Shown piece by piece: positions 55,325-63,738 of a stretch of DNA of 64,000 nucleotides; position 1 is the stretch's first letter, and each line of letters begins with the position of its first letter. The translations under genes and the position numbers were made by a program. A model generated the notes under the pieces. It did not search any database. It had not been told where the DNA came from and saw only the letters and a list, made by a program, of their open reading frames with translations. The stretch is from NCBI GenBank assembly GCA_002287215.1, contig LMVO01000012.1, forward strand, positions 1 to 64,000, given 5' to 3'. Source of the DNA: Methanocorpusculum parvum. Lineage in GTDB: Archaea > Halobacteriota > Methanomicrobia > Methanomicrobiales > Methanocorpusculaceae.

Positions 55325-56149
55325 TCAGGAACTTTCAGTGTTCAGTTTGTCCACGATCCCGACCACGTCACGGATATCTTCGATGATATAGGATGCCTGT
55401 CTGCAGAGTGCTTCGGGCCGATCGCTTTTCTGCTGGACGGTTAAAATAGAGACATCGGCAGCCCGCATGGCAGAGAGGTCGTTGATCCCGTCTCCGACCA
55501 TGACGACGACATCATATTCATCTTTGAGGCTTGTTACGATCCTTGCTTTCGTAACCGGCGTTGCCACCCCGTGGACCCGTTCCCGGGGAATGCCGATCTT
55601 GTCAGCGATCAGTTCGAGTTTTGAGGTCCGGTCCCCGGAAGCGATATAGACCGCGACGCCTTTCAGATGCAGCGCCGAGATCATCTCCCTCACTCCCGGA
55701 AACGGATAGCCGGCGGCGGCGATCGTAAACTCGATCTCGCCTGTCCGGAGATTGACGATGATGCCGGCGTTCATCGCAAATGACTCGGCTTCCCGGGAAA
55801 CGATCTTCCAGCAGGCGCGGATGACCTCCTGCATATCGGAGACGCAGCACACGGGATCGGAAAAAAGGATCGCGGCCACGCAATCGGCGTCGATGATCTT
55901 TCTCCCGCAGCTGATGCCGAATACCACATCGATCTCCTTGAGGTACTCGGAGAAGTTCTTTTCCGGAGGTATCTGCATCATCTCGGTCGAGCTGATATTC
56001 AGCAGAACAAGGATCCTGTCCGGATCCTCAAACGTCAGCATTGTCGTTTCCGGACTGTTGTTCAGCAAGAGACCGCTTTTTATATTTTTGACGGCGCGAT
56101 TCGTTTTCAGAAGCGTTCCGGCACTGTCAAAAACTACTCCGACAGACAT
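55325..56149 (-). CDS. Soluble HAD protein with P-type-ATPase-like catalytic core
   Basis: A 274-residue cytosolic protein with no membrane segment. Motif I FDSAGTLL, motif II YIASGDR, motif III lysine TPVTKARIV and motif IV MVGDGINDLSAMRAADV are those of the phosphorylation domain of P-type ATPases, as in the free-standing archaeal protein MJ0968. The insert between motifs I and II (about 25-150) has several cysteines (FGISCGRKIIDADC, DPVCCVSD). It lies just upstream of atwA on the same strand. Substrate unknown. Confidence 0.8.
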   Translation of the reverse strand: MSVGVVFDSAGTLLKTNRAVKNIKSGLLLNNSPETTMLTFEDPDRILVLLNISSTEMMQIPPEKNFSEYLKEIDVVFGISCGRKIIDADCVAAILFSDPVCCVSDMQEVIRACWKIVSREAESFAMNAGIIVNLRTGEIEFTIAAAGYPFPGVREMISALHLKGVAVYIASGDRTSKLELIADKIGIPRERVHGVATPVTKARIVTSLKDEYDVVVMVGDGINDLSAMRAADVSILTVQQKSDRPEALCRQASYIIEDIRDVVGIVDKLNTESS

Positions 56150-56189
56150 TATCCTCCTCTTTTTGGATGGAACATGGTTCGACCCTCAG

Positions 56190-56198
56190 TTATTTAAT
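56190..56198 (+). promoter_or_regulatory. TATA-like box for the RuBisCO operon
   Basis: TTATTTAAT lies 25-33 bases before the ATG at 56223 with no Shine-Dalgarno match, so the transcript is probably leaderless. Confidence 0.5.
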
Positions 56199-56222
56199 CT
56201 TAGACTCCAATCAGTAATATAA

Positions 56223-57182
56223 ATGAGCATCAACGACACAGCCGATAAAATCATCTCGATGGAGATTCGCGGCGCCGGAAAGATTGCCCGGGAAGCAGTT
56301 TCTGCGCTTCGTGATCATGCCGAAACTCTGCCCCGGACAGGAGATGTATCGATATTCATCCGTGAGATGGAACTTGCGGCGGATCTTCTTCTCGCGACCC
56401 GGCCGACAGCCGTCTCTCTTCCCAATGCAGTGCAGATCGTTATGCGGGATGTCCGCTCAGCCAGCAATGAAGAGGCTGCACGAAGAATTCTGCGGGAAAA
56501 AGCGAACGAGTTTATCTGGTCATCAAGAACCGCTCTCGACCGGATCTCGGTGATGGGCGCAAACCATATCCCTGACGGCAGTGTCGTGATGACGCACTGC
56601 AACTCGAGTGCGGCTCTTGGAAGCATCATCGAGGCAAAACGGCAGGGAAAGGATATCGAGGTCTATGCGACAGAGGTCCGGCCGTGGAACCAGGGAAGGA
56701 TCACGATAAAAACGCTCAACGATCATGAGATCCCGACCACGTATATTGTGGATTCGGCGGCACGGACCATGATGAAAGAGGTCGATCTCGTTATTGTAGG
56801 GGCAGACGCAATAACCGTGAACGGAGCGGTCGTGAATAAGATCGGGACATCCCAGATCGCTCTTTGCGCCCACGAGGCAAGGAAAAACGTCATCGTTACG
56901 GCAGAGACATACAAGTTTGCCCCGCGAACGATCCTCGGCGAGCGGATCCAGATCGAGGAACGCCCGACAAACGAAGTTCTTCCTGACGATATTGCAGCAG
57001 GACTGCCGTTTGTCCGCATCAAAAACCCCGTGTTTGATGTTACGCCGGCTGAATACATAGATCTGATAATTACCGAAGCAGGAGCGATACCCCCTCACCT
57101 TGCCTTCACCATCATGCGTGAATACCTTGGATGGGGACTGGGAGAGCTGCAGAACCAGTTTCTAAGTCTGGAGAAAGACTAA
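56223..57182 (+). CDS. Ribose 1,5-bisphosphate isomerase
   Basis: A 319-residue eIF2B-like enzyme that turns ribose 1,5-bisphosphate into ribulose 1,5-bisphosphate, the RuBisCO substrate. Catalytic Cys is in VMTHCNSSAALGSI and the Asp in VIVGADAITVNGAVVNKIGT. These match the archaeal isomerase rather than translation factor eIF2B alpha or methylthioribose phosphate isomerase. It is immediately followed by RuBisCO, one base apart, confirming the role. Confidence 0.93.
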   Translation: MSINDTADKIISMEIRGAGKIAREAVSALRDHAETLPRTGDVSIFIREMELAADLLLATRPTAVSLPNAVQIVMRDVRSASNEEAARRILREKANEFIWSSRTALDRISVMGANHIPDGSVVMTHCNSSAALGSIIEAKRQGKDIEVYATEVRPWNQGRITIKTLNDHEIPTTYIVDSAARTMMKEVDLVIVGADAITVNGAVVNKIGTSQIALCAHEARKNVIVTAETYKFAPRTILGERIQIEERPTNEVLPDDIAAGLPFVRIKNPVFDVTPAEYIDLIITEAGAIPPHLAFTIMREYLGWGLGELQNQFLSLEKD

Positions 57183-57183
57183 C

Positions 57184-58395
57184 ATGAATGACCTGATTGC
57201 AACCTATTACTTTAAACCAAAAGCAGGAGTGACGCCTGAGTACGCCGCCCAGGCGATCTCAGAAGAACAGACGACCGGCACCTGGACCGGGATTTCCACC
57301 GTGAACGAGAAGACCGCATACGTTCATGCCTATGACGGCGAAGTCCTTGAGCTTGCGCCTTCGGGTTCAGGTTTCCAAACGAAACTTAGTTTCCCTTATG
57401 AAATTTTTGAGCCGGGAAACATCCCCCAGTATCTCTCGGTCGTCGCAGGAAACCTGTTCGGTCTTGGAAAACTTGAAGCCGTCAGACTTCTTGACATCGA
57501 GATCCCGAAGGGTCTTGACGGGACCGGACCGAAGTTCGGCATAGAAGGCATCAGAAAGATCTGCGGAACTGAAACCAGCCGCCGCCCCCACGTCGGCACG
57601 ATCATCAAACCAAAAGTCGGTCTGAACCCGAAGGATACGGCTGAGGTGGCCTACGAGGCGGCGCTTGGCGGTGTCGATCTGATCAAAGATGATGAGACCC
57701 TGACCGATCAGAAGTTCTGTCCGCTGATGGTCAGGCTCGAGATGGTGATGGATGCACTTGAGCGGGCAAAGGAGGAGACGGGACGGGAGGTTTTGTATGC
57801 CCTGAACGTCACCACCGGAGGGGACAGGATCCTGGAAATCGCTTCCAATGCCGTAAAAGCAGGCGCCAACATGCTGATGGTCGATGTTCTGACGGCCGGT
57901 TTCTCAGCGGTCCAGTGCCTTGCGTCCGAGCCGTCGATCAACGTTCCGATCCATGTCCACCGGACGATGCACGGAGCGCTGACAAGAAATCCCGAACACG
58001 GCATCGCCATGCGGCCGATCGCCAAACTGGTTCGCGTCTGCGGAGGAGATCAGCTCCACACAGGAACGGTTTCCGGGAAGATGGGCGGAAAAGCCGATGA
58101 GATCCTGGGGGACAACAGGGCCCTTACCGGTCCTGCGGGAAAGCTTCTCACGGTGTTTCCGGTGGCTTCGGGCGGCCTTCACCCGGGAAAAGTCAATGCC
58201 GAGATCACTACGCTTGGAAACGAGATCGTTCTCCAGGCAGGAGGCGGGATCCACGGCCATCCGGACGGTACCGCGGCCGGAGCACGGGCGATGCGCCAGG
58301 CAGTGGATGCGGCATTGGCGGGCGTGAGTGCGAACGAGTATGCAAAGACCCATATCGAGCTGCAGAAAGCGCTGGACATCTGGGGTTCTGTGTAA
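57184..58395 (+). CDS. rbcL: Form III ribulose-bisphosphate carboxylase
   Basis: A 403-residue archaeal RuBisCO. All key sites are visible: GTIIKPKVGL (proton-abstracting Lys), GGVDLIKDDETLTD (carbamylated Lys with Asp-Asp-Glu metal ligands), HVHRTMHGA, QLHTGTVSGKMGG (loop 6 Lys) and SGGLHPG. Form III enzymes consume ribulose bisphosphate made from nucleotides or, in some methanogens, from a reductive hexulose-phosphate pathway. AMP phosphorylase and phosphoribulokinase are not in this window, so the source pathway cannot be decided here. Confidence 0.96.
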   Translation: MNDLIATYYFKPKAGVTPEYAAQAISEEQTTGTWTGISTVNEKTAYVHAYDGEVLELAPSGSGFQTKLSFPYEIFEPGNIPQYLSVVAGNLFGLGKLEAVRLLDIEIPKGLDGTGPKFGIEGIRKICGTETSRRPHVGTIIKPKVGLNPKDTAEVAYEAALGGVDLIKDDETLTDQKFCPLMVRLEMVMDALERAKEETGREVLYALNVTTGGDRILEIASNAVKAGANMLMVDVLTAGFSAVQCLASEPSINVPIHVHRTMHGALTRNPEHGIAMRPIAKLVRVCGGDQLHTGTVSGKMGGKADEILGDNRALTGPAGKLLTVFPVASGGLHPGKVNAEITTLGNEIVLQAGGGIHGHPDGTAAGARAMRQAVDAALAGVSANEYAKTHIELQKALDIWGSV

Positions 58396-58473
58396 AAGAG
58401 GAGCATTTTTACCCGGTGACGGGAGGGCTCCACACCCTGTTTTTATCAGATTTCTGTCTCTTTGGAGTAATGA

Positions 58474-58481
58474 GTATAAAT
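58474..58481 (+). promoter_or_regulatory. TATA-like box for dapF
   Basis: GTATAAAT at 58474-58481, about 26 bases before the ATG at 58507; supports a leaderless start there rather than at the next in-frame ATG (58537). Confidence 0.5.
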
Positions 58482-58506
58482 CTTCAGGAGCACATATACT
58501 AGTATT

Positions 58507-59331
58507 ATGACCATCAAGTTCCCGAAGCATGACGTTATGTCGATAGCATTCACAAAACTTCACGGAAACGGGAATGACTTTATTCTGATCGATGAGATGA
58601 ATCAGGTCATTATTCCGGATGAAATGAAGGCGCAGTTTGCAGTTGTGTACTGTGACCGGAGATTCGGTATCGGCGGAGACGGTGTGCTCTTTATCTCCAA
58701 ATCCGATAAGGCGGACATCCGCATGAGACTCTTCCAGCCCGATGCAAGCGAGGCTGAGATGTGCGGCAACGGGATCCGCTGTCTTGCAAAATATGCATTC
58801 GATAAGGAGTATGTGAAAAAGAAAGCCTTTGCCGTCGAAACACTCGCCGGCGTGATGCAGGTCCGCGTGGGATATGACAATGAAGGGGATTTCATGGCGA
58901 CCATCGATATGGGAGCGGCAGCATATCAGGAGAGCTGTGAGATCGAAGGGATGACCGTATATTCAGTGAACACCGGTGTTCCCCATGCTGTCGTTTTCGT
59001 CGGAGATGTTGAAGGGATCGATATTGATAAAGTGGCGCCGAAGATCCGGCACCACCCGAGATTTCCGAAAGGGACCAATGTCAACTTTGTTCAGATCACC
59101 GGACAGTCGGAGATCGTCATCCGGACCTTTGAACGCGGTGTTGAGGGAGAGACACTTTCATGCGGCACCGGATCAACGGCCTCGGCGCTTATTGCGGCAA
59201 AGGCCGGAAAGGTGTTTGGAAATCCCATTCACGTCAAAACAGCCGGCGGTCCGCTTGACATCACAGTCGGCGATATCCCTCAGATGACAGGGCCGGCTTC
59301 TACCGTCTTTGTCGGAGAAATCAGATATTAA
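58507..59331 (+). CDS. dapF: Diaminopimelate epimerase
   Basis: Interconverts LL- and meso-diaminopimelate for lysine synthesis. The two catalytic cysteines are in EMCGNGIRC and LSCGTGSTAS, and KLHGNGNDFILID is the usual N-terminus. I give the start as 58507 (274 residues) because the promoter spacing predicts it; the ATG at 58537 would remove ten residues and match the family start more closely. It completes the pathway begun by dapL and lysA at 9444-11901, about 47 kb away. Confidence 0.95.
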   Translation: MTIKFPKHDVMSIAFTKLHGNGNDFILIDEMNQVIIPDEMKAQFAVVYCDRRFGIGGDGVLFISKSDKADIRMRLFQPDASEAEMCGNGIRCLAKYAFDKEYVKKKAFAVETLAGVMQVRVGYDNEGDFMATIDMGAAAYQESCEIEGMTVYSVNTGVPHAVVFVGDVEGIDIDKVAPKIRHHPRFPKGTNVNFVQITGQSEIVIRTFERGVEGETLSCGTGSTASALIAAKAGKVFGNPIHVKTAGGPLDITVGDIPQMTGPASTVFVGEIRY

Positions 59332-59335
59332 CCCC

Positions 59336-59343
59336 TTTTTTTT
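59336..59343 (+). terminator. T-run terminator after dapF
   Basis: Eight T residues five bases after the dapF stop separate it from the Eha operon promoter. Confidence 0.5.
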
Positions 59344-59403
59344 GAAACGGCCGGTCCGTATCTTCTGCAGTCAAAGGCCGCGACATATGGCCAAATGCAA
59401 CAC

Positions 59404-59412
59404 CTTTATTTA
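59404..59412 (+). promoter_or_regulatory. TATA-like box of the Eha operon
   Basis: CTTTATTTA at 59404-59412, about 70 bases before the first ATG. No protein gene fits between 59332 and 59479. Confidence 0.45.
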
Positions 59413-59479
59413 ACCTAATGTCAATACCTAACTAACTAGCACTTTCCCCATTTCCTTTCAGACGTCCGGATGAAATATT

Positions 59480-59968
59480 ATGATCGATGTAATCCCCGCT
59501 ATTCCCATTGCTGCCGTGATCTGCCTTCTGCTTTTTACCGCACTTGATTTCTTGTGGAAACTGCCCAAACAGGGCGGTGTTTCCGGAGCAGATGTGATTG
59601 GAAAAGAGCTGGAAAAAAGCGGAGGAGACCGAAACGGCGGATGGATGATCGGAAACATCATCTCATCGCCGGATGCATCGACAGGCACGCTTCTTGCCGC
59701 ATGCGGCTATTATGTGTGGGGGGTATGGGGGGCGCTCATCTCGATCGTTCTTGTATATATCGGTGCACGCATCTGTGCGGACAAGGTATTTGCAGGAACG
59801 AGCGGAGCTGTTTGTGCCACACTGATCATCTGGACACTCACCTCATTTGCCGGGTTCCCTCCCGAGTCCTTCATCGCGGGGTGTGTTGTCGCGATATTCC
59901 TCGTTGAAGGGATCTCTGCAAAATATGCAAGCCGCATCCTTGGAAAACTCTGGAGGAAAGTCTCATGA
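59480..59968 (+). CDS. EhaB-like membrane subunit of the energy-converting hydrogenase
   Basis: A 162-residue protein with about four hydrophobic segments, a long loop (about 30-60) carrying ELEKSGGDRNGG, and short basic tail. Position as the first Eha gene, its length and the following genes make it the best match to EhaB. EhaA, normally the first gene, is not found upstream. Anchors the complex in the cytoplasmic membrane. Confidence 0.65.
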   Translation: MIDVIPAIPIAAVICLLLFTALDFLWKLPKQGGVSGADVIGKELEKSGGDRNGGWMIGNIISSPDASTGTLLAACGYYVWGVWGALISIVLVYIGARICADKVFAGTSGAVCATLIIWTLTSFAGFPPESFIAGCVVAIFLVEGISAKYASRILGKLWRKVS

Positions 59969-60204
59969 TCGTTGAGGGGATCTGTGTGGTCATCGCCGTG
60001 TACTGTGCGATCCGTGCAGTTTTCGAGCCGAAAACGCTGAAAAAACTGCCGTACCTCAACGTGATGAACTTCGCCGTCGCCGGAACGATCGTCCTCTTGA
60101 TCCCGCATCCGATAACAGTTTTTGCGGCAATTGCCTACTTCATAGGAGCGACCCTTGAATCGAATGCGATCGCAAGCACCTTTGCTCAGCTGGAGGGAGA
60201 ATGA
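59965..60204 (+). CDS. EhaC-like membrane subunit
   Basis: A 79-residue protein with two membrane segments (IVEGICVVIAVYCAIRAV and VAGTIVLLIPHPITVFAAIAYF) joined by EPKTLKKLPYLNVMNF. Size and order match EhaC. Overlaps EhaB and EhaD by four bases. Confidence 0.75.
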   Translation: MIVEGICVVIAVYCAIRAVFEPKTLKKLPYLNVMNFAVAGTIVLLIPHPITVFAAIAYFIGATLESNAIASTFAQLEGE

Positions 60205-60440
60205 CGGATTTGATTCTGATACTGGCAATCTTCCTGGCTCTCTTTGGAGGGATCGCTGCGCTTGTCGTGAGATCAGCTTTTGACAAACTGATCTGTCTTG
60301 GCATTCTTACAGCTGGGGCAGTCCTCTTCCTTGTGGAAAAAGGATATCTCGATGCGGCGATCGTGGTCTCTCTCCTGATGCCTGTCGGCACGATCTTTAT
60401 CCTTCTTCTTCTCGGCAAAAAGCGGGAGGCTGCCAAATGA
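60201..60440 (+). CDS. EhaD-like membrane subunit
   Basis: A 79-residue protein with three hydrophobic stretches (LILILAIFLALFGGIAAL, ILTAGAVLFLV, AIVVSLLMPVGTIFILLLL) and a lysine-rich tail. Resembles NuoK/MnhC-type short subunits and the EhaD family. Overlaps neighbours on both sides by four bases. Confidence 0.75.
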   Translation: MTDLILILAIFLALFGGIAALVVRSAFDKLICLGILTAGAVLFLVEKGYLDAAIVVSLLMPVGTIFILLLLGKKREAAK

Positions 60441-60679
60441 TTCTGCCGTATGAGTTTCTTATCGGGTGCATCCTCCTGCTGGCAGGTGTGATCTTCACGG
60501 CATTTCCCCGGGAAAAAACCTATCTTACACGGCTGATCAATCTGGAAGTCGCTGAATTCGGTCTGGTGTTCATCATGCTCGGCTTCAATGAAACGCTCGC
60601 CTTGGTCACGTTTGTTGCCGTGAACATCGTAACTACACTGATCTTTGTCAGAGTGATCGAGAAAAAGGAGGCAGCATGA
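60437..60679 (+). CDS. EhaE-like membrane subunit
   Basis: An 80-residue three-helix protein with FPREKTYLTRLINLEVAEFG between helices 1 and 2, a conserved-looking EhaE patch including an in-membrane Glu (LEVAEFGLVFIML). Such glutamates lie on the proton path in related NuoK-like subunits. Overlaps EhaD and EhaF by four bases. Confidence 0.78.
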   Translation: MILPYEFLIGCILLLAGVIFTAFPREKTYLTRLINLEVAEFGLVFIMLGFNETLALVTFVAVNIVTTLIFVRVIEKKEAA

Positions 60680-61188
60680 AAGAGGAGCGGAGCCGCAAAA
60701 ACTGTCCGGCAGAAACGGCAGGCGGAGTATGTTCACCATTCCAGAAACTTTCCGGGTATCTTTCGACGATCGAAAATCTGCCGAAACTTTATGCGATCTG
60801 CGTCTGTCTGATCGCGATCTTCGGGCTCTGCAGTGTCCCGTTCATTTCGTATGAGGAGGATCAGCTTTACCCCAAGTCGCTGGATCCTTCCAGTTCCCTG
60901 GATCCGTATGACCGGGGAGGAGTGCCGTTCACGGAACCTGCCGTGATCATTGCCCAGTATCCGGAAAATGCTCCGGCACTCGGATATGTGACCGCGTATC
61001 TGACGCCGCTAAGTCAGCTCCTTGCAGATTACACGCTCCACCTTGGGACAACGATCGTTGCCCACCCGGGAGGCATTCTTGATGAGATCCTCTACTACAC
61101 ACGCGGGTTTGACACCATCGTTGAAGCCAGCATCCTGTTCTGCGCATTCTGGATAGCAGCATATCTTTACCGGAGGTCTAAGGAATGA
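60676..61188 (+). CDS. EhaF-like membrane subunit
   Basis: A 170-residue protein, N-terminal region hydrophilic with three cysteines (KNCPAETAGGVC), one helix (AICVCLIAIFGLCSVPFIS), a long external loop (ALGYVTAYLTPLSQLLADYT) and a C-terminal helix (EASILFCAFWIAAYLY) resembling MbhE/MnhB-type subunits, especially TRGFDTIVEA. Best match EhaF by size and order. Confidence 0.75.
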   Translation: MKEERSRKNCPAETAGGVCSPFQKLSGYLSTIENLPKLYAICVCLIAIFGLCSVPFISYEEDQLYPKSLDPSSSLDPYDRGGVPFTEPAVIIAQYPENAPALGYVTAYLTPLSQLLADYTLHLGTTIVAHPGGILDEILYYTRGFDTIVEASILFCAFWIAAYLYRRSKE

Positions 61189-61805
61189 TCGAGTTATTTG
61201 CCGGGATGGATGTAATCTATAAAATCGGACTTGCCGTCGCATTTATTGCGATAATAATCGCATTTTCCGCGATACTCAGAGAGAAAGACGGGATCCACCT
61301 GCTTATCATCGTTGATCTGATCGAGATCACCGGTCTTGTCGTGATCGCGCTTCTTGCAACCGATCTCGCCGAGGCGCTCATTCTTCCCGGCCTCGTTGTA
61401 GGCATTGCCGAGATAATGGCGGTATCGGAGCTTTGGCTCGTAAAAGAGGGACTGCAGAACGTCCGCCCGGCCCGCCGTCTCGACATCGAGGTCATGCACA
61501 CAGCGCCGCCGATCATCGGCGCCCTTCTTACGGCATACGGTATCTTCCTGACAGGATTCACCGGCGGTCTCATCGCGGGCCTCGGCCTTGCCCTGTTCTT
61601 CCTCGGCAAATCGACGACCGAAAATTTCCTTTCATCAGAAACCGCATCCGGATATGCCTGGGTCCTGTGGGTGACGGCGTTTTTGATCTTCATCCTCTTC
61701 CCGAGTCAGTGGTTCCTTGCTCTTATGGCCGCCGCGGTCGGGATAATGATCAAGGTGATGGCAAAAATAGCTCTGGTCGGGACCATGCGGGGTGACGGAT
61801 CATGA
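61185..61805 (+). CDS. EhaG-like membrane subunit
   Basis: A 206-residue protein with about six membrane helices; acidic residues occur within or next to helices (LLIIVDLIEITGLVVIALL, GLVVGIAEIMAVSELWL). Matches EhaG in length and place in the operon. Overlaps EhaF and EhaH by four bases. Confidence 0.8.
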   Translation: MIELFAGMDVIYKIGLAVAFIAIIIAFSAILREKDGIHLLIIVDLIEITGLVVIALLATDLAEALILPGLVVGIAEIMAVSELWLVKEGLQNVRPARRLDIEVMHTAPPIIGALLTAYGIFLTGFTGGLIAGLGLALFFLGKSTTENFLSSETASGYAWVLWVTAFLIFILFPSQWFLALMAAAVGIMIKVMAKIALVGTMRGDGS

Positions 61806-62443
61806 TGGAGTCTATACTCGTAACGATACCTTTTGGCGACATGATCCATTATCTTTCGGGATATACGGTGATCCTGTTTGCATTTGCAGCGATGTTCATC
61901 CTTCTTGCCGTGATCTCCCTGCCGGAAAAACCGGTCGACATCGTATTCGGCACAGACGGCTATACCCTGAAAGAGACCCCGAAGGATCTTTCCAGATTCC
62001 AGCGGTTTATGGCGGCCGCCTGCGGGATCGCGACGATTGGCGCGATCGTTACGGGCGATATATTCAACTTCACGCTCTTTGCCGCGTTCATCGGCGTTTT
62101 GAACATCGGGATCATCGCCGGCGTGAAAAATACTCATGTTCTTTCAGCAGGATTTTCGTACGGTCTTGTCGTGATGATGGGGACAGTGCCTCTGTTTGCC
62201 GGCGCCGCCATAATCGCCGCCTCGACTGGAACGCTTTCCATCTGGGAACTGGCGGCGGCCGGAGGAGTCCCCCTGGTTGCGAAACTTCTCCTGCTGATCG
62301 GAGTTCTTGGCGAAGGCATGGCTCCATTCTATATAGGTAAAGCCGAGATAACGCGGGCGTCCGGAGCTCCGTATATCCTGATGATCCATGTGAGTTCGCT
62401 CCTGCTCTTCCTGCGGGTGGTTGAGATCCTTATGACGGTGTGA
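61802..62443 (+). CDS. EhaH-like membrane subunit
   Basis: A 213-residue protein with about five or six helices, including GDIFNFTLFAAFIGVLNIGI, which is reminiscent of proton-pumping NuoL/M/N-like subunits (TGDIFNLYVFLE-type motif in Mrp/Mbh). It is much shorter than those pumps. Matches EhaH by size and order, and may form part of the ion channel. Confidence 0.8.
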   Translation: MMESILVTIPFGDMIHYLSGYTVILFAFAAMFILLAVISLPEKPVDIVFGTDGYTLKETPKDLSRFQRFMAAACGIATIGAIVTGDIFNFTLFAAFIGVLNIGIIAGVKNTHVLSAGFSYGLVVMMGTVPLFAGAAIIAASTGTLSIWELAAAGGVPLVAKLLLLIGVLGEGMAPFYIGKAEITRASGAPYILMIHVSSLLLFLRVVEILMTV

Positions 62444-62445
62444 TC

Positions 62446-62637
62446 ATGAAAAAAACAGCATACATCTTACTTGCAGCCCTCTTTGTCTGCACAGCAGTCA
62501 TCTCGGCCGTGCTCGTCGACGCGAATCCTTACTGGATCCTTCTGCTGATCATATCGGTCCCGGGATTTTTTGTCTCAGCGGTCCTTGCAGTATGCGCCTG
62601 TTCAAAAGACGGAGATGTTCCGTTTGTGGGGTACTGA
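62446..62637 (+). CDS. EhaI-like small membrane protein
   Basis: From the ATG at 62446 it has 63 residues, two helices (TAYILLAALFVCTAVISAVL and WILLLIISVPGFFVSAVLAV) and a short tail with Cys. A GTG at 62440, overlapping the EhaH stop, would add two residues. Assigned EhaI only by size and position. Confidence 0.65.
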   Translation: MKKTAYILLAALFVCTAVISAVLVDANPYWILLLIISVPGFFVSAVLAVCACSKDGDVPFVGY

Positions 62638-62638
62638 C

Positions 62639-63493
62639 ATGATCGCGTTCCTTCTTCTCCTGATATTTGCCGTCTTCTTCGGCCTTCTCCTGCACGGGAT
62701 CCACCGCAAAGTCATCGCAAGGATCCAGAAACGTCCGGGACCGCCGATCTGGCAGGAGATACTGCACACACTGAAGTTCGCCTTCAAACAGACATGGATC
62801 CCGAAAACGGCCAGTCAGGTCATGTATGTCGCGATCATTCTGATCGCGATAGGCATCTGGACCGCGGCACTGTATGTGGTCTGGATCGGCGGGAGTCTGC
62901 TGCTGATCTTCGCATTTTACATGCTCCATAAGATCGTGGAACACGGGACCGGTCTTTCTTCGGGGTCACCCTACACCAAGTTCGGCGCGATAAGATCGGT
63001 CATGTCGGCGGCTGCCGAACTCCCGCTCCTAGTCACTGTATCGGTGATCTATCTTTTTACCGGGACGCTTTCTCTCTCAGAAATATCGGCATGGGAAGCG
63101 GCAAATGTTCCGCTCATCGGCATCGCACTGCCTGCGGCGGTCTCCATGTATCTCATCATCCTCTCGAAGGCGCACTACGGACCGTTCTCCGTGATAGAGG
63201 CAAAGGAGCTCGTCTCCGGCTACTGGACAGAACACTTCGGGGGATGGCGGGCGCTTTTGAACATTGCCCTTTCGCTGAAAACATTCGTGCTGATCACCGT
63301 CTTCATCATCGTGTTCATCGGGATCCTTCCCTGGTGGCTGTTTTTGATCGTCATGCTTCTTGTGATGGTGTCGGTCTCGTTTATCTGTGCCTCAACACCT
63401 ATGCTTACACCGTACAACACGGTCCTCATCCAGACGATCTGGACGATCGTCGTCTGTGTGTACGGAGTCGTCGTCTGGCTGGTGATATCATGA
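62639..63493 (+). CDS. EhaJ, NuoH/HyfD-like membrane anchor of the hydrogenase
   Basis: From ATG 62639 it has 284 residues and eight or so helices. The loop RIQKRPGPPIWQEILHTLKF is the quinone-site loop of the NuoH/EchB/MbhM family, and SPYTKFGAIRSVMSAAAELPLL is the next conserved patch with an in-membrane Glu. SKAHYGPFSVIEAKELVSGY matches the third. It connects the hydrogenase catalytic module to the ion pump. The longer in-frame upstream reading (from 62570) overlaps EhaI and is unlikely. Confidence 0.88.
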   Translation: MIAFLLLLIFAVFFGLLLHGIHRKVIARIQKRPGPPIWQEILHTLKFAFKQTWIPKTASQVMYVAIILIAIGIWTAALYVVWIGGSLLLIFAFYMLHKIVEHGTGLSSGSPYTKFGAIRSVMSAAAELPLLVTVSVIYLFTGTLSLSEISAWEAANVPLIGIALPAAVSMYLIILSKAHYGPFSVIEAKELVSGYWTEHFGGWRALLNIALSLKTFVLITVFIIVFIGILPWWLFLIVMLLVMVSVSFICASTPMLTPYNTVLIQTIWTIVVCVYGVVVWLVIS

Positions 63494-63738
63494 AATATAT
63501 TCCGTTAGCTGCATGCATCTCTGTGGCTTTTTATGTCGTTCTGATGCTGCTCGAAGCCTCGCTTCATCCGGCGATCCTTCCGGGTGCTATGATCGGAGCG
63601 GTCCTTTTGGGGATCCTTGCCGCCGCTTTTGTCTGGAAGAGCGATCATGCCAAACATCTTGGCGAGGTGATCCTCATCTGGATCATGGTTCTCGGATTTA
63701 TCATCTACGGACTTTTGCGTTTTGGAGGGCTGTTATGA
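63490..63738 (+). CDS. Small membrane subunit, EhaK/EhaL-like
   Basis: ATG at 63490 overlaps the EhaJ stop. The 82-residue protein has about three helices: IPLAACISVAFYVVLMLL, GAMIGAVLLGILAAAFVW and VILIWIMVLGFIIYGLL, with WKSDHAKHLGE between. Either EhaK or EhaL; the next gene looks like EhaM, which makes EhaL more likely and leaves one of the pair missing or merged. Confidence 0.6.
   Translation: MKYIPLAACISVAFYVVLMLLEASLHPAILPGAMIGAVLLGILAAAFVWKSDHAKHLGEVILIWIMVLGFIIYGLLRFGGLL

Noticed and set aside
62570-62638. Extended N-terminus for EhaJ
   Set aside because: The extra 23 residues overlap EhaI and are hydrophilic, while the ATG at 62639 gives the normal NuoH-like start two bases after the EhaI stop.
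63091-63489. Long N-terminal extension of the last small Eha membrane protein
   Set aside because: This stretch is the +1 frame inside EhaJ; the ATG at 63490 in the stop overlap is the natural start.
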